This document shows, one piece after another, positions 13,433 to 20,412 of a stretch of 22,166 bases of DNA. Source of the DNA: a virus; the IMG/VR virus record IMGVR_UViG_3300046007_007542, positions 1 through 22,166 of that record, one strand, 5' to 3'. The position numbers and the translations under genes were made by a program. Position 1 is the stretch's first letter, and each line of letters starts with the position of its first letter. The notes beneath the pieces were generated by a model. That model did not search any database and had not been told where the DNA came from. It saw only the letters and a program-made list of their open reading frames with translations.

Positions 13433-13629
13433 GGTCTGTGGATCAGGTAATCAATCGCGAGGTCGTAGTCGCGGCGCTCAACAACGGACGGGTCGAGTTC
13501 CTCCCCCGTCTCGTTGCAAATCACCGCAGCAACCTCACTGCGCTCAATTTCAATTGTCACAAGACGCTCGGCCTCGGGACCGTCGAGCAGGTAGCGCGAG
13601 ACGATGCCTGATATGGAATGCGGAATCAT
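13429..13629 (-). CDS. Hypothetical 66-aa protein
   Basis: 66 aa from the ATG at 13629, which makes an ATGA overlap with the tiny gene before it; the TTG two codons earlier is less likely. It has strands (IVSRYLLDGPEAERLVTIEI, SEVAAVICNETGEELD) and a final helix (RRDYDLAIDYLIHRP), so a small alpha/beta fold is expected. Unknown family. Confidence 0.6.
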   Translation of the reverse strand: MIPHSISGIVSRYLLDGPEAERLVTIEIERSEVAAVICNETGEELDPSVVERRDYDLAIDYLIHRP

Positions 13630-13727
13630 GGCCAAATCAGATCGAAAAGGGCCGGCACATTCCAGACTGCGAACACGGCAAGCGTTGTCAGCAGCTTTAC
13701 GAGAAAGTCCATGGGATCAAAGTGCAT
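13626..13727 (-). CDS. 33-aa membrane peptide
   Basis: A tiny frame from the ATG at 13727 (or 13712). After HFDPMD it is one hydrophobic segment (FLVKLLTTLAVFAVWNVPAL) ending in FDLIWP. Its start overlaps the end of the upstream gene by 11 nt and its stop overlaps the next start by ATGA, so it fits the coupled arrangement of its neighbours; this is the main reason to accept it. Function unknown. Confidence 0.4.
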   Translation of the reverse strand: MHFDPMDFLVKLLTTLAVFAVWNVPALFDLIWP

Positions 13728-13986
13728 TTGAAGCGATGTGAATAAGGGTTCCAGGTGCAACGTCGAAAAAGGCGACAGGCTCAGTTCTCCGCTGGGCCTC
13801 GTAGCGAGCGCGAGCGCGTTCAAGGGCGTCACGCATCGCGAAATAATCTGCGTCCGATTTGGCAGCGACTCCAGCCTCGAAAGCTCGGTTGAACATGTCG
13901 GCGACCGAATCCGCCGATGAGAATGAGAGGAACTCCTCCATGCGTGCGCGGAGGTTATCCGCTTTTCGATTTTGAAGAATGCTCAT
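13717..13986 (-). CDS. Hypothetical 89-aa protein
   Basis: 89 aa. A strong GAGGAGG ribosome-binding site precedes the ATG at 13986, inside the end of the RHH gene. Mostly helical: LQNRKADNLRARMEEFLSFS, DSVADMFNRAFEAGVAAKSD, YFAMRDALERARARYEAQRR, followed by a short strand region (VAFFDVAPGTLIHIAS). No family recognised. Confidence 0.65.
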   Translation of the reverse strand: MSILQNRKADNLRARMEEFLSFSSADSVADMFNRAFEAGVAAKSDADYFAMRDALERARARYEAQRRTEPVAFFDVAPGTLIHIASNAL

Positions 13987-14135
13987 GCTTCGTCCTCCTC
14001 GGGTTGATTTGCGGCGGAACGAATAGCTCGCATAAGCAAGCGGCGAGCTTGCGCGGAACGGCTCCGGTCCTGTTCTTGTGCAAGGGCGTCAAGCATTGCG
14101 CCCTCATCGTCTGGAATTTCAATGTTTAAGATCAT
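13983..14135 (-). CDS. 50-aa ribbon-helix-helix regulator
   Basis: A 50-aa frame from the ATG at 14135 to TGA at 13983-13985, with an ATGA overlap onto the 89-aa gene. The first strand ILNIEIPDDEG, helix AMLDALAQEQ and helix SRSAQARRLLMRAIRS fit the Arc/MetJ/CopG fold, whose dimers bind palindromic operators. A 25-bp near-perfect palindrome lies only 8 nt upstream of the start, over a candidate promoter. I therefore infer an autorepressor of the recombination/modification half of the operon. Confidence 0.65.
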   Translation of the reverse strand: MILNIEIPDDEGAMLDALAQEQDRSRSAQARRLLMRAIRSAANQPEEDEA

Positions 14136-14142
14136 CGTTTTT

Positions 14143-14167
14143 TCGTCGGCGGATCATCCGCTGACGA
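14143..14167. promoter_or_regulatory. Palindromic operator candidate
   Basis: Two 12-bp arms around a single central base match with one mismatch; the inner part GCGGAT-C-ATCCGC (14149-14161) is perfect. It lies between a candidate minus-strand promoter and the start of the RHH gene, near the expected transcription start. A repressor dimer could bind here; alternatively it forms a hairpin in the mRNA close to the start codon. Confidence 0.5.
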
Positions 14168-14171
14168 GGCC

Positions 14172-14199
14172 ATGATAAATCCCGCTTTAAAACTCGCAA
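14172..14199 (-). promoter_or_regulatory. Candidate sigma-70-like promoter
   Basis: On the minus strand TTGCGA (14199-14194) and TATCAT (14177-14172) are separated by 16 nt. The 94-nt spacer here is the largest in the long gene train and is AT-rich (T and A runs at 14201-14226). It would start transcription around 14165, inside the palindrome, ahead of the RHH and recombination genes. Confidence 0.4.
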
Positions 14200-14229
14200 G
14201 GGATTTTTTTAAGGAAAACAGAAAAAACC

Positions 14230-14484
14230 TTAAATACCTTGCTCTGCCTTGATTTCGACCGCATCGAGCAAAACGCGAGCGGCCTCGATCATCTGGGCCT
14301 CTAGATCCTCCTGCGGCCAGATCCATTCTTCGCCGCTGCCACCATCTTGATCCGCCATGCGATGCCCGAATCCGCGCAGACGCGCCGGCAGGTCGTCTGG
14401 ATCCCATGGGCAATCGGTCGCAGCTTGACCTGAGCGATGCAGCTCGCAGACGAAATTAATGGGAGGGCAGCAAAGGCAAATCAT
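14230..14484 (-). CDS. Hypothetical 84-aa protein with N-terminal cysteines
   Basis: 84 aa from the ATG at 14484, which overlaps the upstream stop (ATGA). The start ICLCCPPINFVCELH holds four cysteines and one His and may bind a metal. The middle (TDCPWDPDDLPARLRGFGHR) is acidic and Pro-rich. The end is helical (PQEDLEAQMIEAARVLLDAV). Unknown family. It is the last gene of the lysis-side group before the promoter-like spacer. Confidence 0.6.
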   Translation of the reverse strand: MICLCCPPINFVCELHRSGQAATDCPWDPDDLPARLRGFGHRMADQDGGSGEEWIWPQEDLEAQMIEAARVLLDAVEIKAEQGI

Positions 14485-14804
14485 GCCAAGCCCTTGAAAA
14501 CCGCCCACTCTAATTTCCTCACCGTCTGCTCCTCGACCCAGTCCCCCGTTTCCGGCGAGATTGCAATGGCGTGCCTCAGGTCGGCGATGAGAAGATGCAG
14601 CGCCTCATGCACTGCGACCTCGGCGGTCTGGTTTTCCCGGTCGCACAAGTCAGGATCCACGCGCACGATGGCCGTGCATGAACCAGGATCCGGCTCGATA
14701 CAGGCGTAATTGCCAACGCCGGGATCGCTTGAGAATTTGACGTCGTAATGAGCAAGGCCAAGAGCCTCTTGCGCTCTGCGGAAATGTCCCTCAAACGCGC
14801 TCAT
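14481..14804 (-). CDS. HExxH metalloprotease-like phage protein
   Basis: 107 aa from the ATG at 14804 (ATGA overlap with the phosphoesterase). The sequence AEVAVHEALHLLIADL (61-76) holds a zinc-binding HExxH (H66, E67, H70), and EEQTVRKLEW (91-100) may supply the third ligand. The first half reads as strands (YDVKFSSDPGVGNYACIEPD, CTAIVRVDPDL). This short layout occurs in a common phage family of predicted minimal metallopeptidases related in motif to SprT-like proteins. The substrate is unknown. Confidence 0.7.
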   Translation of the reverse strand: MSAFEGHFRRAQEALGLAHYDVKFSSDPGVGNYACIEPDPGSCTAIVRVDPDLCDRENQTAEVAVHEALHLLIADLRHAIAISPETGDWVEEQTVRKLEWAVFKGLA

Positions 14805-15796
14805 CGGCCTTCCAGCATGTTGCCAAGCAGGGAGCGCCCTTCCCAGATTCCCACATTGATGTGGAGGAACTCCCCGCTTTTGGCGATGACCTGGTAGCCG
14901 TAACCGTGGCTCCACCCAGTTGGGTCTGAATGCCGCCACAAAGGTTGACGTTGGCAAAGACAGCCGGGATTCCACGCTTTGACCAGACCGACGCCCGGGA
15001 GGACGCGCGTTGCACTGTCCTCGCGATGCGTGTGGGCAAAGACGACATTACCTGCCGTCCTCGAGACGGAATCGCTGGCGGCGTTTTTGGATCCGCTCAA
15101 CTCATGCACGAAAAAGATTTTCCCCATCTTGATCCAGCCAGGAGGCAGGCCCGGAACGTGCGTCTCGGACCGCCGGTAGTAAATTATGCCGCGCTCTTTG
15201 AGCTTGAGCAGGAACTCAGGCGCGTTCAGCTGCCGCAGGAACTCAGCATCTCGCGAGTTTGAAAGAGTCTCATCAATCACCCAACGCTCGACTCGGTCCT
15301 CATGGTTGCCTTCAATGTAATGGATCTGCGCGGAGGGCGCGGCCTCTTGGAGCTGATCGAGGAACCAGTTCCCATGCGCGATGTCATCTTGGTAGCTGTA
15401 GGTCGTCTGGGCGATGTAATTGGCCGTGTGATGCTTGGCAAGGAAGCCGCCACATTCCACGATGTCACCGTTGAGGATGATTTCATCCGGCGACAGTCGG
15501 CGCACATCGCCAAGAAACGCCTCGACGGCAGCGCGATCCATCATGGATCCGTGGACATCGTTTGCGATTAGCCTGACCGTCTCGGTTTTGACCCTTGGCC
15601 TCGGCTTGTATTCGTTCTTAATCGGGAACTTTGCCGCTCGCAAGGCATTGTATTCGTCCAGCGCATCGTCGCGATCCTTGCGCAGGGCTGATGCTTCAGC
15701 TCGGGCTTTGGCAAGTTCAGCCTGAGCCTTAACGACGCGGTTCATTGCGTCGGAGTCGCTTACGAGGCGGTCGGAAAGATTGATTTCGTCGCTCAT
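14801..15796 (-). CDS. Calcineurin-like metallophosphoesterase
   Basis: 331 aa. An N-terminal coiled coil (about 20-55, AQAELAKARAEASALRKDRD) precedes a complete metal-site set: NDVHG (D80, H82), LNGDIVE (G110-D111), EGNHEDR (N164, H165), FVHE (H231) and FAHTHRED (H255, H257). This is the di-metal phosphoesterase fold, which in phages may act on nucleic acid ends, nucleotides or protein phosphates. It is coupled to the HExxH gene. The reaction cannot be read from sequence; the intact motifs argue for activity. Confidence 0.88.
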   Translation of the reverse strand: MSDEINLSDRLVSDSDAMNRVVKAQAELAKARAEASALRKDRDDALDEYNALRAAKFPIKNEYKPRPRVKTETVRLIANDVHGSMMDRAAVEAFLGDVRRLSPDEIILNGDIVECGGFLAKHHTANYIAQTTYSYQDDIAHGNWFLDQLQEAAPSAQIHYIEGNHEDRVERWVIDETLSNSRDAEFLRQLNAPEFLLKLKERGIIYYRRSETHVPGLPPGWIKMGKIFFVHELSGSKNAASDSVSRTAGNVVFAHTHREDSATRVLPGVGLVKAWNPGCLCQRQPLWRHSDPTGWSHGYGYQVIAKSGEFLHINVGIWEGRSLLGNMLEGR

Positions 15797-15799
15797 GTT

Positions 15800-16231
15800 T
15801 TATCTGAGGTATTGTTTAGCCGTCTCGGGTGACATCACGCATTCCTCGAAATTGTCGGGAGCCATTTCCACCCATTTGATGCAGTGCAGGGCCTTCGCGT
15901 GCCGGCGGATTGTATCCTCGGACACTCCCAGATGCTGCGCGAAGTCCGCGACTCGGTAGCAGACTCCGCGCTTGATCTCATGGAGTCTTCGGCGGCAGTC
16001 TGAGCCTTGGGGCTTTTGTGGCATGACGCGCTTCTGATTTAGTGGAATGGCCTCCAATTCGCCCTGCGTGTCCTCCTGTGGTCCTTTCATCACCTCGCCC
16101 GTCATCGACGCTCTGACCTCGGCAACCTCCGCAGATGTGACCGCAGAGAGGTTTTTCGAGATATCGTAGTTGGCCGCGCTTGGTCGCTTCTCGATGGCTG
16201 CCAGAATTCTGTCTCGTTTTGCCTCGTCCAT
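15800..16231 (-). CDS. HTH DNA-binding protein
   Basis: 143 aa from the ATG at 16231, which lies 4 nt after the stop of the 39-aa gene; a longer frame to 16309 would overlap that gene fully. It appears to hold two winged-helix-like parts. The first is at residues 5-45 (KRDRILAAIEKRPSAANYDI, SKNLSAVTSAEVAEVRASM). The second is at about 95-125 (YRVADFAQHLGVSEDTIRRH, AKALHCIKWVE), with a recognisable turn LGVSEDTIRRH. They are separated by a polar linker. It may regulate the lysis-side genes or act in packaging; no family is certain. Confidence 0.65.
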   Translation of the reverse strand: MDEAKRDRILAAIEKRPSAANYDISKNLSAVTSAEVAEVRASMTGEVMKGPQEDTQGELEAIPLNQKRVMPQKPQGSDCRRRLHEIKRGVCYRVADFAQHLGVSEDTIRRHAKALHCIKWVEMAPDNFEECVMSPETAKQYLR

Positions 16232-16235
16232 GATG

Positions 16236-16355
16236 TTATCGGTATCCGCCGGGGTAATCGGGAAAATCGTCATCGTCGTCGTTTTGGCTGCATTTGAGGA
16301 CGAGGACAAAAGCCGCGATCATCAAAAGCGAGCCGAAGATAACGGAAGGGATCAT
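16236..16355 (-). CDS. 39-aa membrane protein with acidic tail, possible lysis accessory
   Basis: ATG at 16355 overlaps the endolysin stop (ATGA); TAA at 16236-16238. The N-terminus is one hydrophobic span (IPSVIFGSLLMIAAFVLVLK), followed by CSQN, a run of five Asp, and FPDYPGGYR. The Cys right after the span is not in a good lipobox. Holin and endolysin lie just upstream. A role in the last lysis step (spanin-like) or holin control is possible from position alone. Confidence 0.55.
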   Translation of the reverse strand: MIPSVIFGSLLMIAAFVLVLKCSQNDDDDDFPDYPGGYR

Positions 16356-17056
16356 GCTTCGTTCTGGGATGTTTTGCCGTCACTGGCGACCGTTTCGAGC
16401 GTATCGGTTCCAATGTCGAAACCTTTCGGCCATCGGTAGCCAACGATTCGCGAAGTGTCGAAGGGCTTGACGTTGACCGCATCGCCTTGGTTGCCGCCTA
16501 GAACCATGATGTTCCCGTATTGGTCCCTGCCCGTGACAAATCCAACGTGGCCGGATCCGCTTGATTTCGATCCGCGCCAGAAAACAACAATCGCACCGGG
16601 GATCGGTCCACAGGGCTGGCCCCACTTTTCAAAGCTTCGCGCCATGCCACTGCGAGTTCCGGCAATCCCGCAGTCCTCGAGCATGGCGTTGACGTATCCC
16701 GCGCACCAAGGGGTCTCGTCGTCGGAAAAGTATAGCTTTGCGAGCTGCCAGTAGGACAAGATGCGCTTGCTATGCTGCCGCCCAGCGATCTCGGAAACGC
16801 CGATTTCCTGCCTTGCGCGGCGTAGCCAGATTGGTTCGCCTGCTACTTTCGGAGGTGCGACCGATGCTTGCGGTTCTTTGCGTAGCTCGGCCAGCGTAAT
16901 CGGCCCAATGTAGTCGCGAGGCGATAGGGCTTTTGAGACCTTGAACGCGATGATCGCCGCTCGGGTTTTCGGCCCGATAACTCCATCCATTGCACCTGGA
17001 TCAAAGCCGTGGGCCTTGAGGCGCGTTTGGATTTCGGCGATCTCAGTTTTGGTCAT
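16352..17056 (-). CDS. Endolysin: peptidoglycan-binding + CHAP/NlpC-like amidase domain
   Basis: 234 aa. Residues 1-60 are a PG_binding_1-type module (IAEIQTRLKAHGFDPGAMDG, VIGPKTRAAIIAFK). After a Pro-rich linker, residues about 75-212 match the family of phage cysteine peptidases with the motif ETPWCAGYVNAML (C118 catalytic), GHVGFV (H170) and LGGNQGDAVNV (N189). Such enzymes cleave the peptide part of the cell wall. No signal peptide is seen, so release should depend on the holin encoded just upstream (ATGA overlap). Confidence 0.88.
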   Translation of the reverse strand: MTKTEIAEIQTRLKAHGFDPGAMDGVIGPKTRAAIIAFKVSKALSPRDYIGPITLAELRKEPQASVAPPKVAGEPIWLRRARQEIGVSEIAGRQHSKRILSYWQLAKLYFSDDETPWCAGYVNAMLEDCGIAGTRSGMARSFEKWGQPCGPIPGAIVVFWRGSKSSGSGHVGFVTGRDQYGNIMVLGGNQGDAVNVKPFDTSRIVGYRWPKGFDIGTDTLETVASDGKTSQNEA

Positions 17057-17229
17057 TTGGTCCGCTTACGTTTTTCCAGCGCCGACATCACGATACCGAC
17101 AAGAGCGACCGCCGCGCCGATACCGGTCTGGAGATCGGCCTGCGATACAATACCGGCTCCGGTTGCGTAGCCGCCCGCGATAGTCAGGCCGTGACGAAGG
17201 AGTAGACCAAGAAGAAGTTTCGTGTCCAT
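17053..17229 (-). CDS. Holin (58 aa)
   Basis: A short gene from the ATG at 17229 to TGA at 17053-17055, overlapping the endolysin start. It has two hydrophobic segments: residues about 4-28 (KLLLGLLLRHGLTIAGGYAT, with the RHGLTIAGG pattern common in small phage holins) and about 35-51 (GIGAAVALVGIVMSAL). The tail is basic (EKRKRTK). These small two-span proteins form the timed membrane lesions that release endolysin. It is the first gene of the long minus-strand train. Confidence 0.8.
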   Translation of the reverse strand: MDTKLLLGLLLRHGLTIAGGYATGAGIVSQADLQTGIGAAVALVGIVMSALEKRKRTK

Positions 17230-17301
17230 GCCGGACCGCTCAACAAAACGAACGAAAAACGCAAGTTGAAAATCTCCTTTGTTTTGTGGAGGGATTGCAA
17301 C
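17230..17301. other. Divergent intergenic region
   Basis: 72 nt separate the minus-strand holin from the plus-strand tape measure, so promoters for both directions are expected here or further inside. GGAGGG at 17288-17293 is a good ribosome-binding site for the tape measure. No convincing -35/-10 pair is visible for either direction. One AACGAAC copy lies at 17247-17253 on the plus strand, away from any start codon. Confidence 0.4.
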
Positions 17302-19137
17302 ATGGCCGCAAAAGCAGACCTAAAGACCACGATCTCGGCAGACATGACGGGATTTGCTGCGACGATGCGACGAGCTGGAGGGCTGGCTGCAACTACTGGG
17401 ACTAAAATCGGGAAATCGTTGGGCGGCGCAGGCAAGGCTTTGGGCGGAATAGCAAAGACCTCGGCCATTGCTGGCGCTGGGCTTGCCGCCGTTGGAGCCG
17501 CAGCCGCTGGCGCTGGTTTAACGATGGGCATTAAAAACGCCGCAGACCTAGGAGGAAAACTGGCAGATCTTTCTGCGCGAACAGGAATCGCCGCCGGTGA
17601 TCTGGCGGTAATGGGGAGGGCCTTTGAAGACAATGGCGTCTCAGCCGACAAGATCGGCGGCGTCATCAACAAGCTTCAAAAGGGAATTACAGAGTTCGGC
17701 AACGGATCAAAAACCGCAGCAAAGCCTTTTGAAAAGCTTGGCATCTCGTTCGACGAAATTTCAAAGCTCAATCCATCAGATCAATTTCAGCTAATCCAAA
17801 GCAAGATTGCCGCAATCCAATCGCCTACCGAAAGGGCCGCTGTTGCCATGCAGCTATTCGGGAAATCAGGCGGGGAGCTTTTGACGCTTTTCGCAGATGG
17901 CAAGGCATTTGCAAATGCTGGAACATTTTTGGGAAGCCAAGCTGAGATTCTTAACCGCAACGCCGGTCTCTTTGATGAGATTTCCGACATCCTTGCAAGG
18001 GCAGGGGAAAAGTTCCAAGGCTTTTTTGTTGGCATCCTTGACGTTATCGGCCCTGCCCTCTTAGAAGTTTTGCAAAAGTTCGATTCCTTGGACTTTGCCA
18101 AAATGGGCCAAGACGCCGGGGGCTTTATTATGGAAGCGGTAAGCATGACGGGCAAACTGCTCGACATGGCCTATCAATTCGGTCAAAGGCTTGGAAATGG
18201 AATTGAGGCTTCTGGCATGCTTCTTCGAGAAGTATTTAGTGCTGATTTCTGGGTCGCTCAGGGCAAGCTTATCGTCGCGGCAATGGGAGATGGGGTAAAT
18301 GTCTTGATTGCTGGCGTCAAAGCATACGGCGCAATGCTATTGCAGCTTTTGCAAGAAATGCCCAATCTAGTTTGGAATGCTTGGAAGTTCCTAACGGATC
18401 CTTCTTTCTGGTCAACCGTGAAAGACTCTCTTCTAAATGTTGCATTATCGTTTGCGGAATCGTTTACGAGAATGTTGGGGAAGGCTTTCGGCCTGTTGAA
18501 AAACATGGATTTTGAAGGGCTTAAACAGATGGGCAAAGACATCATGGAGCAGATCAGCGGAGGCGGAAAGGATGGTTTCAAGTTTGAGGTTGGCGACAGT
18601 GTAAAAGATTCGTTTGATCGGATTTTTGAAGCTGGCAAAGATGCATTTAAAAACGCCGGGGACTTTTTCGACACAAGCGCCTTAAAAGAAGACGCCATGA
18701 AAGCGTTTTCAGAAATAGGAGGGCAATGGAAAGAGATCTTGAATCGACCTGTTGAATCCCTGCCGAAAGCATTGGGTGATTTTGTGCAAAAATACAGACC
18801 GCAAATTGAAAAGATGGCAGGAACTCAGGCAGGAACAACCACCGGAGCTGCAAGCACTGATGGGGCAGGTCGCGTATTCGGAGAAGCAGTTCGCCCCTCC
18901 AACCGTGTATTCGGACAAGCTGGTGCGCCGCTAGGAACTGATAACGTGTTTGCAAAAGATCGCGCTCGACTTGGCATTGCCTCGGGAATGACAACCGGGG
19001 GACTTGGGGAAAAGCGCCGTCTCAATACATCGGCAAACGACAAAGAAGCGAAGAAGAATCTGTCGCTGCAAGAGCAACAAGTGACATCGCTGCAATCCAT
19101 CGAAACTAAAATCGGCCAAGCCATTACCGTTAACTGA
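17302..19137 (+). CDS. Tail tape measure protein
   Basis: 611 aa from the ATG at 17302, chosen for its GGAGGG site 8 nt upstream. Early residues (LKTTISADMTGFAATMRRAG) are typical of tape-measure N-termini. An Ala/Gly-rich hydrophobic segment follows at 45-77. Then comes the family-wide region ADLGGKLADLSARTGIAAGD, LAVMGRAFEDNGVSADKIGG, and AAVAMQLFGKSGGELLTLFA. The remainder is helical and amphipathic and ends in a polar tail. The protein sets tail length and helps DNA passage. At 611 aa it suggests a fairly short non-contractile or contractile tail. Upstream tail genes are not next to it. Confidence 0.88.
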   Translation: MAAKADLKTTISADMTGFAATMRRAGGLAATTGTKIGKSLGGAGKALGGIAKTSAIAGAGLAAVGAAAAGAGLTMGIKNAADLGGKLADLSARTGIAAGDLAVMGRAFEDNGVSADKIGGVINKLQKGITEFGNGSKTAAKPFEKLGISFDEISKLNPSDQFQLIQSKIAAIQSPTERAAVAMQLFGKSGGELLTLFADGKAFANAGTFLGSQAEILNRNAGLFDEISDILARAGEKFQGFFVGILDVIGPALLEVLQKFDSLDFAKMGQDAGGFIMEAVSMTGKLLDMAYQFGQRLGNGIEASGMLLREVFSADFWVAQGKLIVAAMGDGVNVLIAGVKAYGAMLLQLLQEMPNLVWNAWKFLTDPSFWSTVKDSLLNVALSFAESFTRMLGKAFGLLKNMDFEGLKQMGKDIMEQISGGGKDGFKFEVGDSVKDSFDRIFEAGKDAFKNAGDFFDTSALKEDAMKAFSEIGGQWKEILNRPVESLPKALGDFVQKYRPQIEKMAGTQAGTTTGAASTDGAGRVFGEAVRPSNRVFGQAGAPLGTDNVFAKDRARLGIASGMTTGGLGEKRRLNTSANDKEAKKNLSLQEQQVTSLQSIETKIGQAITVN

Positions 19138-19138
19138 C

Positions 19139-19765
19139 ATGCCAACCGCCGCATCTAGAGGAACAACGTCATTCCGCGATTTTTCAGTCGATTCCGCTAA
19201 GGGGTTCGACGGCCCTGACACATTGACCGTGACTCGTCGCGGCGCTGTAGGAACTTCAAATGCACAGCTTAATTCGGAGTTGGCGCAATGGAAGCGAGGC
19301 GCGGCGCATTCAACCTACAAAAACATGTTTCTTCAGACCGTATCGTGGCAGGAGCGTGGTCCGGTTTGCGATGTCGTTCTAAATTACCTCGGATTTCTTG
19401 ACGCAACCGATACGGACAAAGGCGTCATCGACATTACTGATGACATTGCAGAGGAAAGCGTGACAATCACCACCACAACAGGAGAAAACGTCAGTTTCCG
19501 GTATTTTGCCCAGACTGCGACAACGCGATGGATCAGCAGATCAACGACATATCCCAGGAAACCAAAGTTTCCCGGCGTGGTTCCAACAAGCCTTCCGGTG
19601 GGCTTGCTTCGACAACCGAATCCGCCAAACTTTACTGGCGACATCGCAGGCCAATATGAACTTGAAGGCGTGCTTGCAGGATTCCAGCGCGTGCGTCTGG
19701 CAAAGACTGTTTGGGCAGTGACGGAGACATGGAAAAATCTGGTTGAACCAAAAGCAGCAGAGTGA
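19139..19765 (+). CDS. Probable distal-tail protein (208 aa)
   Basis: 208 aa; starts 1 nt after the tape-measure stop. It is rich in strands and polar residues (TLTVTRRGAVGTSNAQLNSE, then ESVTITTTTGENVSFRYFAQ). There is no clear family motif. Proteins encoded right after the tape measure usually build the tail tip or baseplate, so that is the inferred role. The acidic C-terminus ends in EPKAAE. Confidence 0.6.
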   Translation: MPTAASRGTTSFRDFSVDSAKGFDGPDTLTVTRRGAVGTSNAQLNSELAQWKRGAAHSTYKNMFLQTVSWQERGPVCDVVLNYLGFLDATDTDKGVIDITDDIAEESVTITTTTGENVSFRYFAQTATTRWISRSTTYPRKPKFPGVVPTSLPVGLLRQPNPPNFTGDIAGQYELEGVLAGFQRVRLAKTVWAVTETWKNLVEPKAAE

Positions 19766-20412
19766 TGAGTTACTCATTCCCAACATTCAAAAGCGGCAAC
19801 ACGAACTTTGCCAACGCGCTAAATGCCGTCGTTGCCGCTGCGAAAAAACACGGCGTCAACCCTGGTGGCAGACCGGGATGGTCAGAGACAGAAAACGGAT
19901 GGCTACCGCCGCACATCTTCAGCACCGCGACGAGTTCTTTTAGATGGGACTTGGAAAGATCGAAGATTGAACCAGAAAAATGGACTTTGCTTAACCCTTC
20001 CGTAACCTATTCACTAGAAGATGTGACGCAGGAAGTCACAATAGAAATGGAGCCATTTGAGCTTGCAGAAGATAAATGGGTAGTCGCTAAGATGGTTGGG
20101 CCAATTAATGATTTTCTCTTAAACCCGATTATTACAATTGAGGTTTTGGCGGAGGCCGATTGGGAAAGCTACCCTTCTGCCTACGAATTCGGCCCTGATC
20201 CATTTGATTGGCAGGTTACGCGAATCCCGCTGCACAAAGTGGAATACGTTGAACCTCCTGAGCCTGGCGATCCGCCTAATACGGGAGACGCTTTGTTAAT
20301 CGCTGAGAATGTTTATGCCACCAAGCTAATCGGACCCTACCCAACGCTCGCTTTCACCTTGGCAACCGTGCCAGATGAAAACAGGACGCGAGTCGTTCCA
20401 ACGTTCTTATGA
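19765..20412 (+). CDS. Probable tail-tip protein (215 aa)
   Basis: 215 aa from the ATG at 19765, in a TGATG overlap with the previous stop. Strand-rich, with many aromatic residues (FPTFKSGNTNFANALNAVVA, GWLPPHIFSTATSSFRWDLE, LEDVTQEVTIEMEPFELAED) and a Pro-rich segment (YVEPPEPGDPPNTGD). No family is recognised. The position between two other likely tail genes supports a structural role. Confidence 0.6.
   Translation: MSYSFPTFKSGNTNFANALNAVVAAAKKHGVNPGGRPGWSETENGWLPPHIFSTATSSFRWDLERSKIEPEKWTLLNPSVTYSLEDVTQEVTIEMEPFELAEDKWVVAKMVGPINDFLLNPIITIEVLAEADWESYPSAYEFGPDPFDWQVTRIPLHKVEYVEPPEPGDPPNTGDALLIAENVYATKLIGPYPTLAFTLATVPDENRTRVVPTFL

Noticed and set aside
14132-14413. 93-aa minus-strand ORF covering the spacer before the RHH gene
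   Set aside because: It overlaps the better supported 84-aa gene and has Arg/Gly-rich shadow composition. Its last 13 codons do end in an ATGA overlap with the RHH gene, so a tiny leader peptide from 14172 remains conceivable.
17184-17672. 162-aa minus-strand ORF facing the tape measure
   Set aside because: Antisense shadow of the Ala/Gly-rich tape-measure region, giving a Pro/Ala/Ser-rich peptide; it also runs across the holin gene in another frame.
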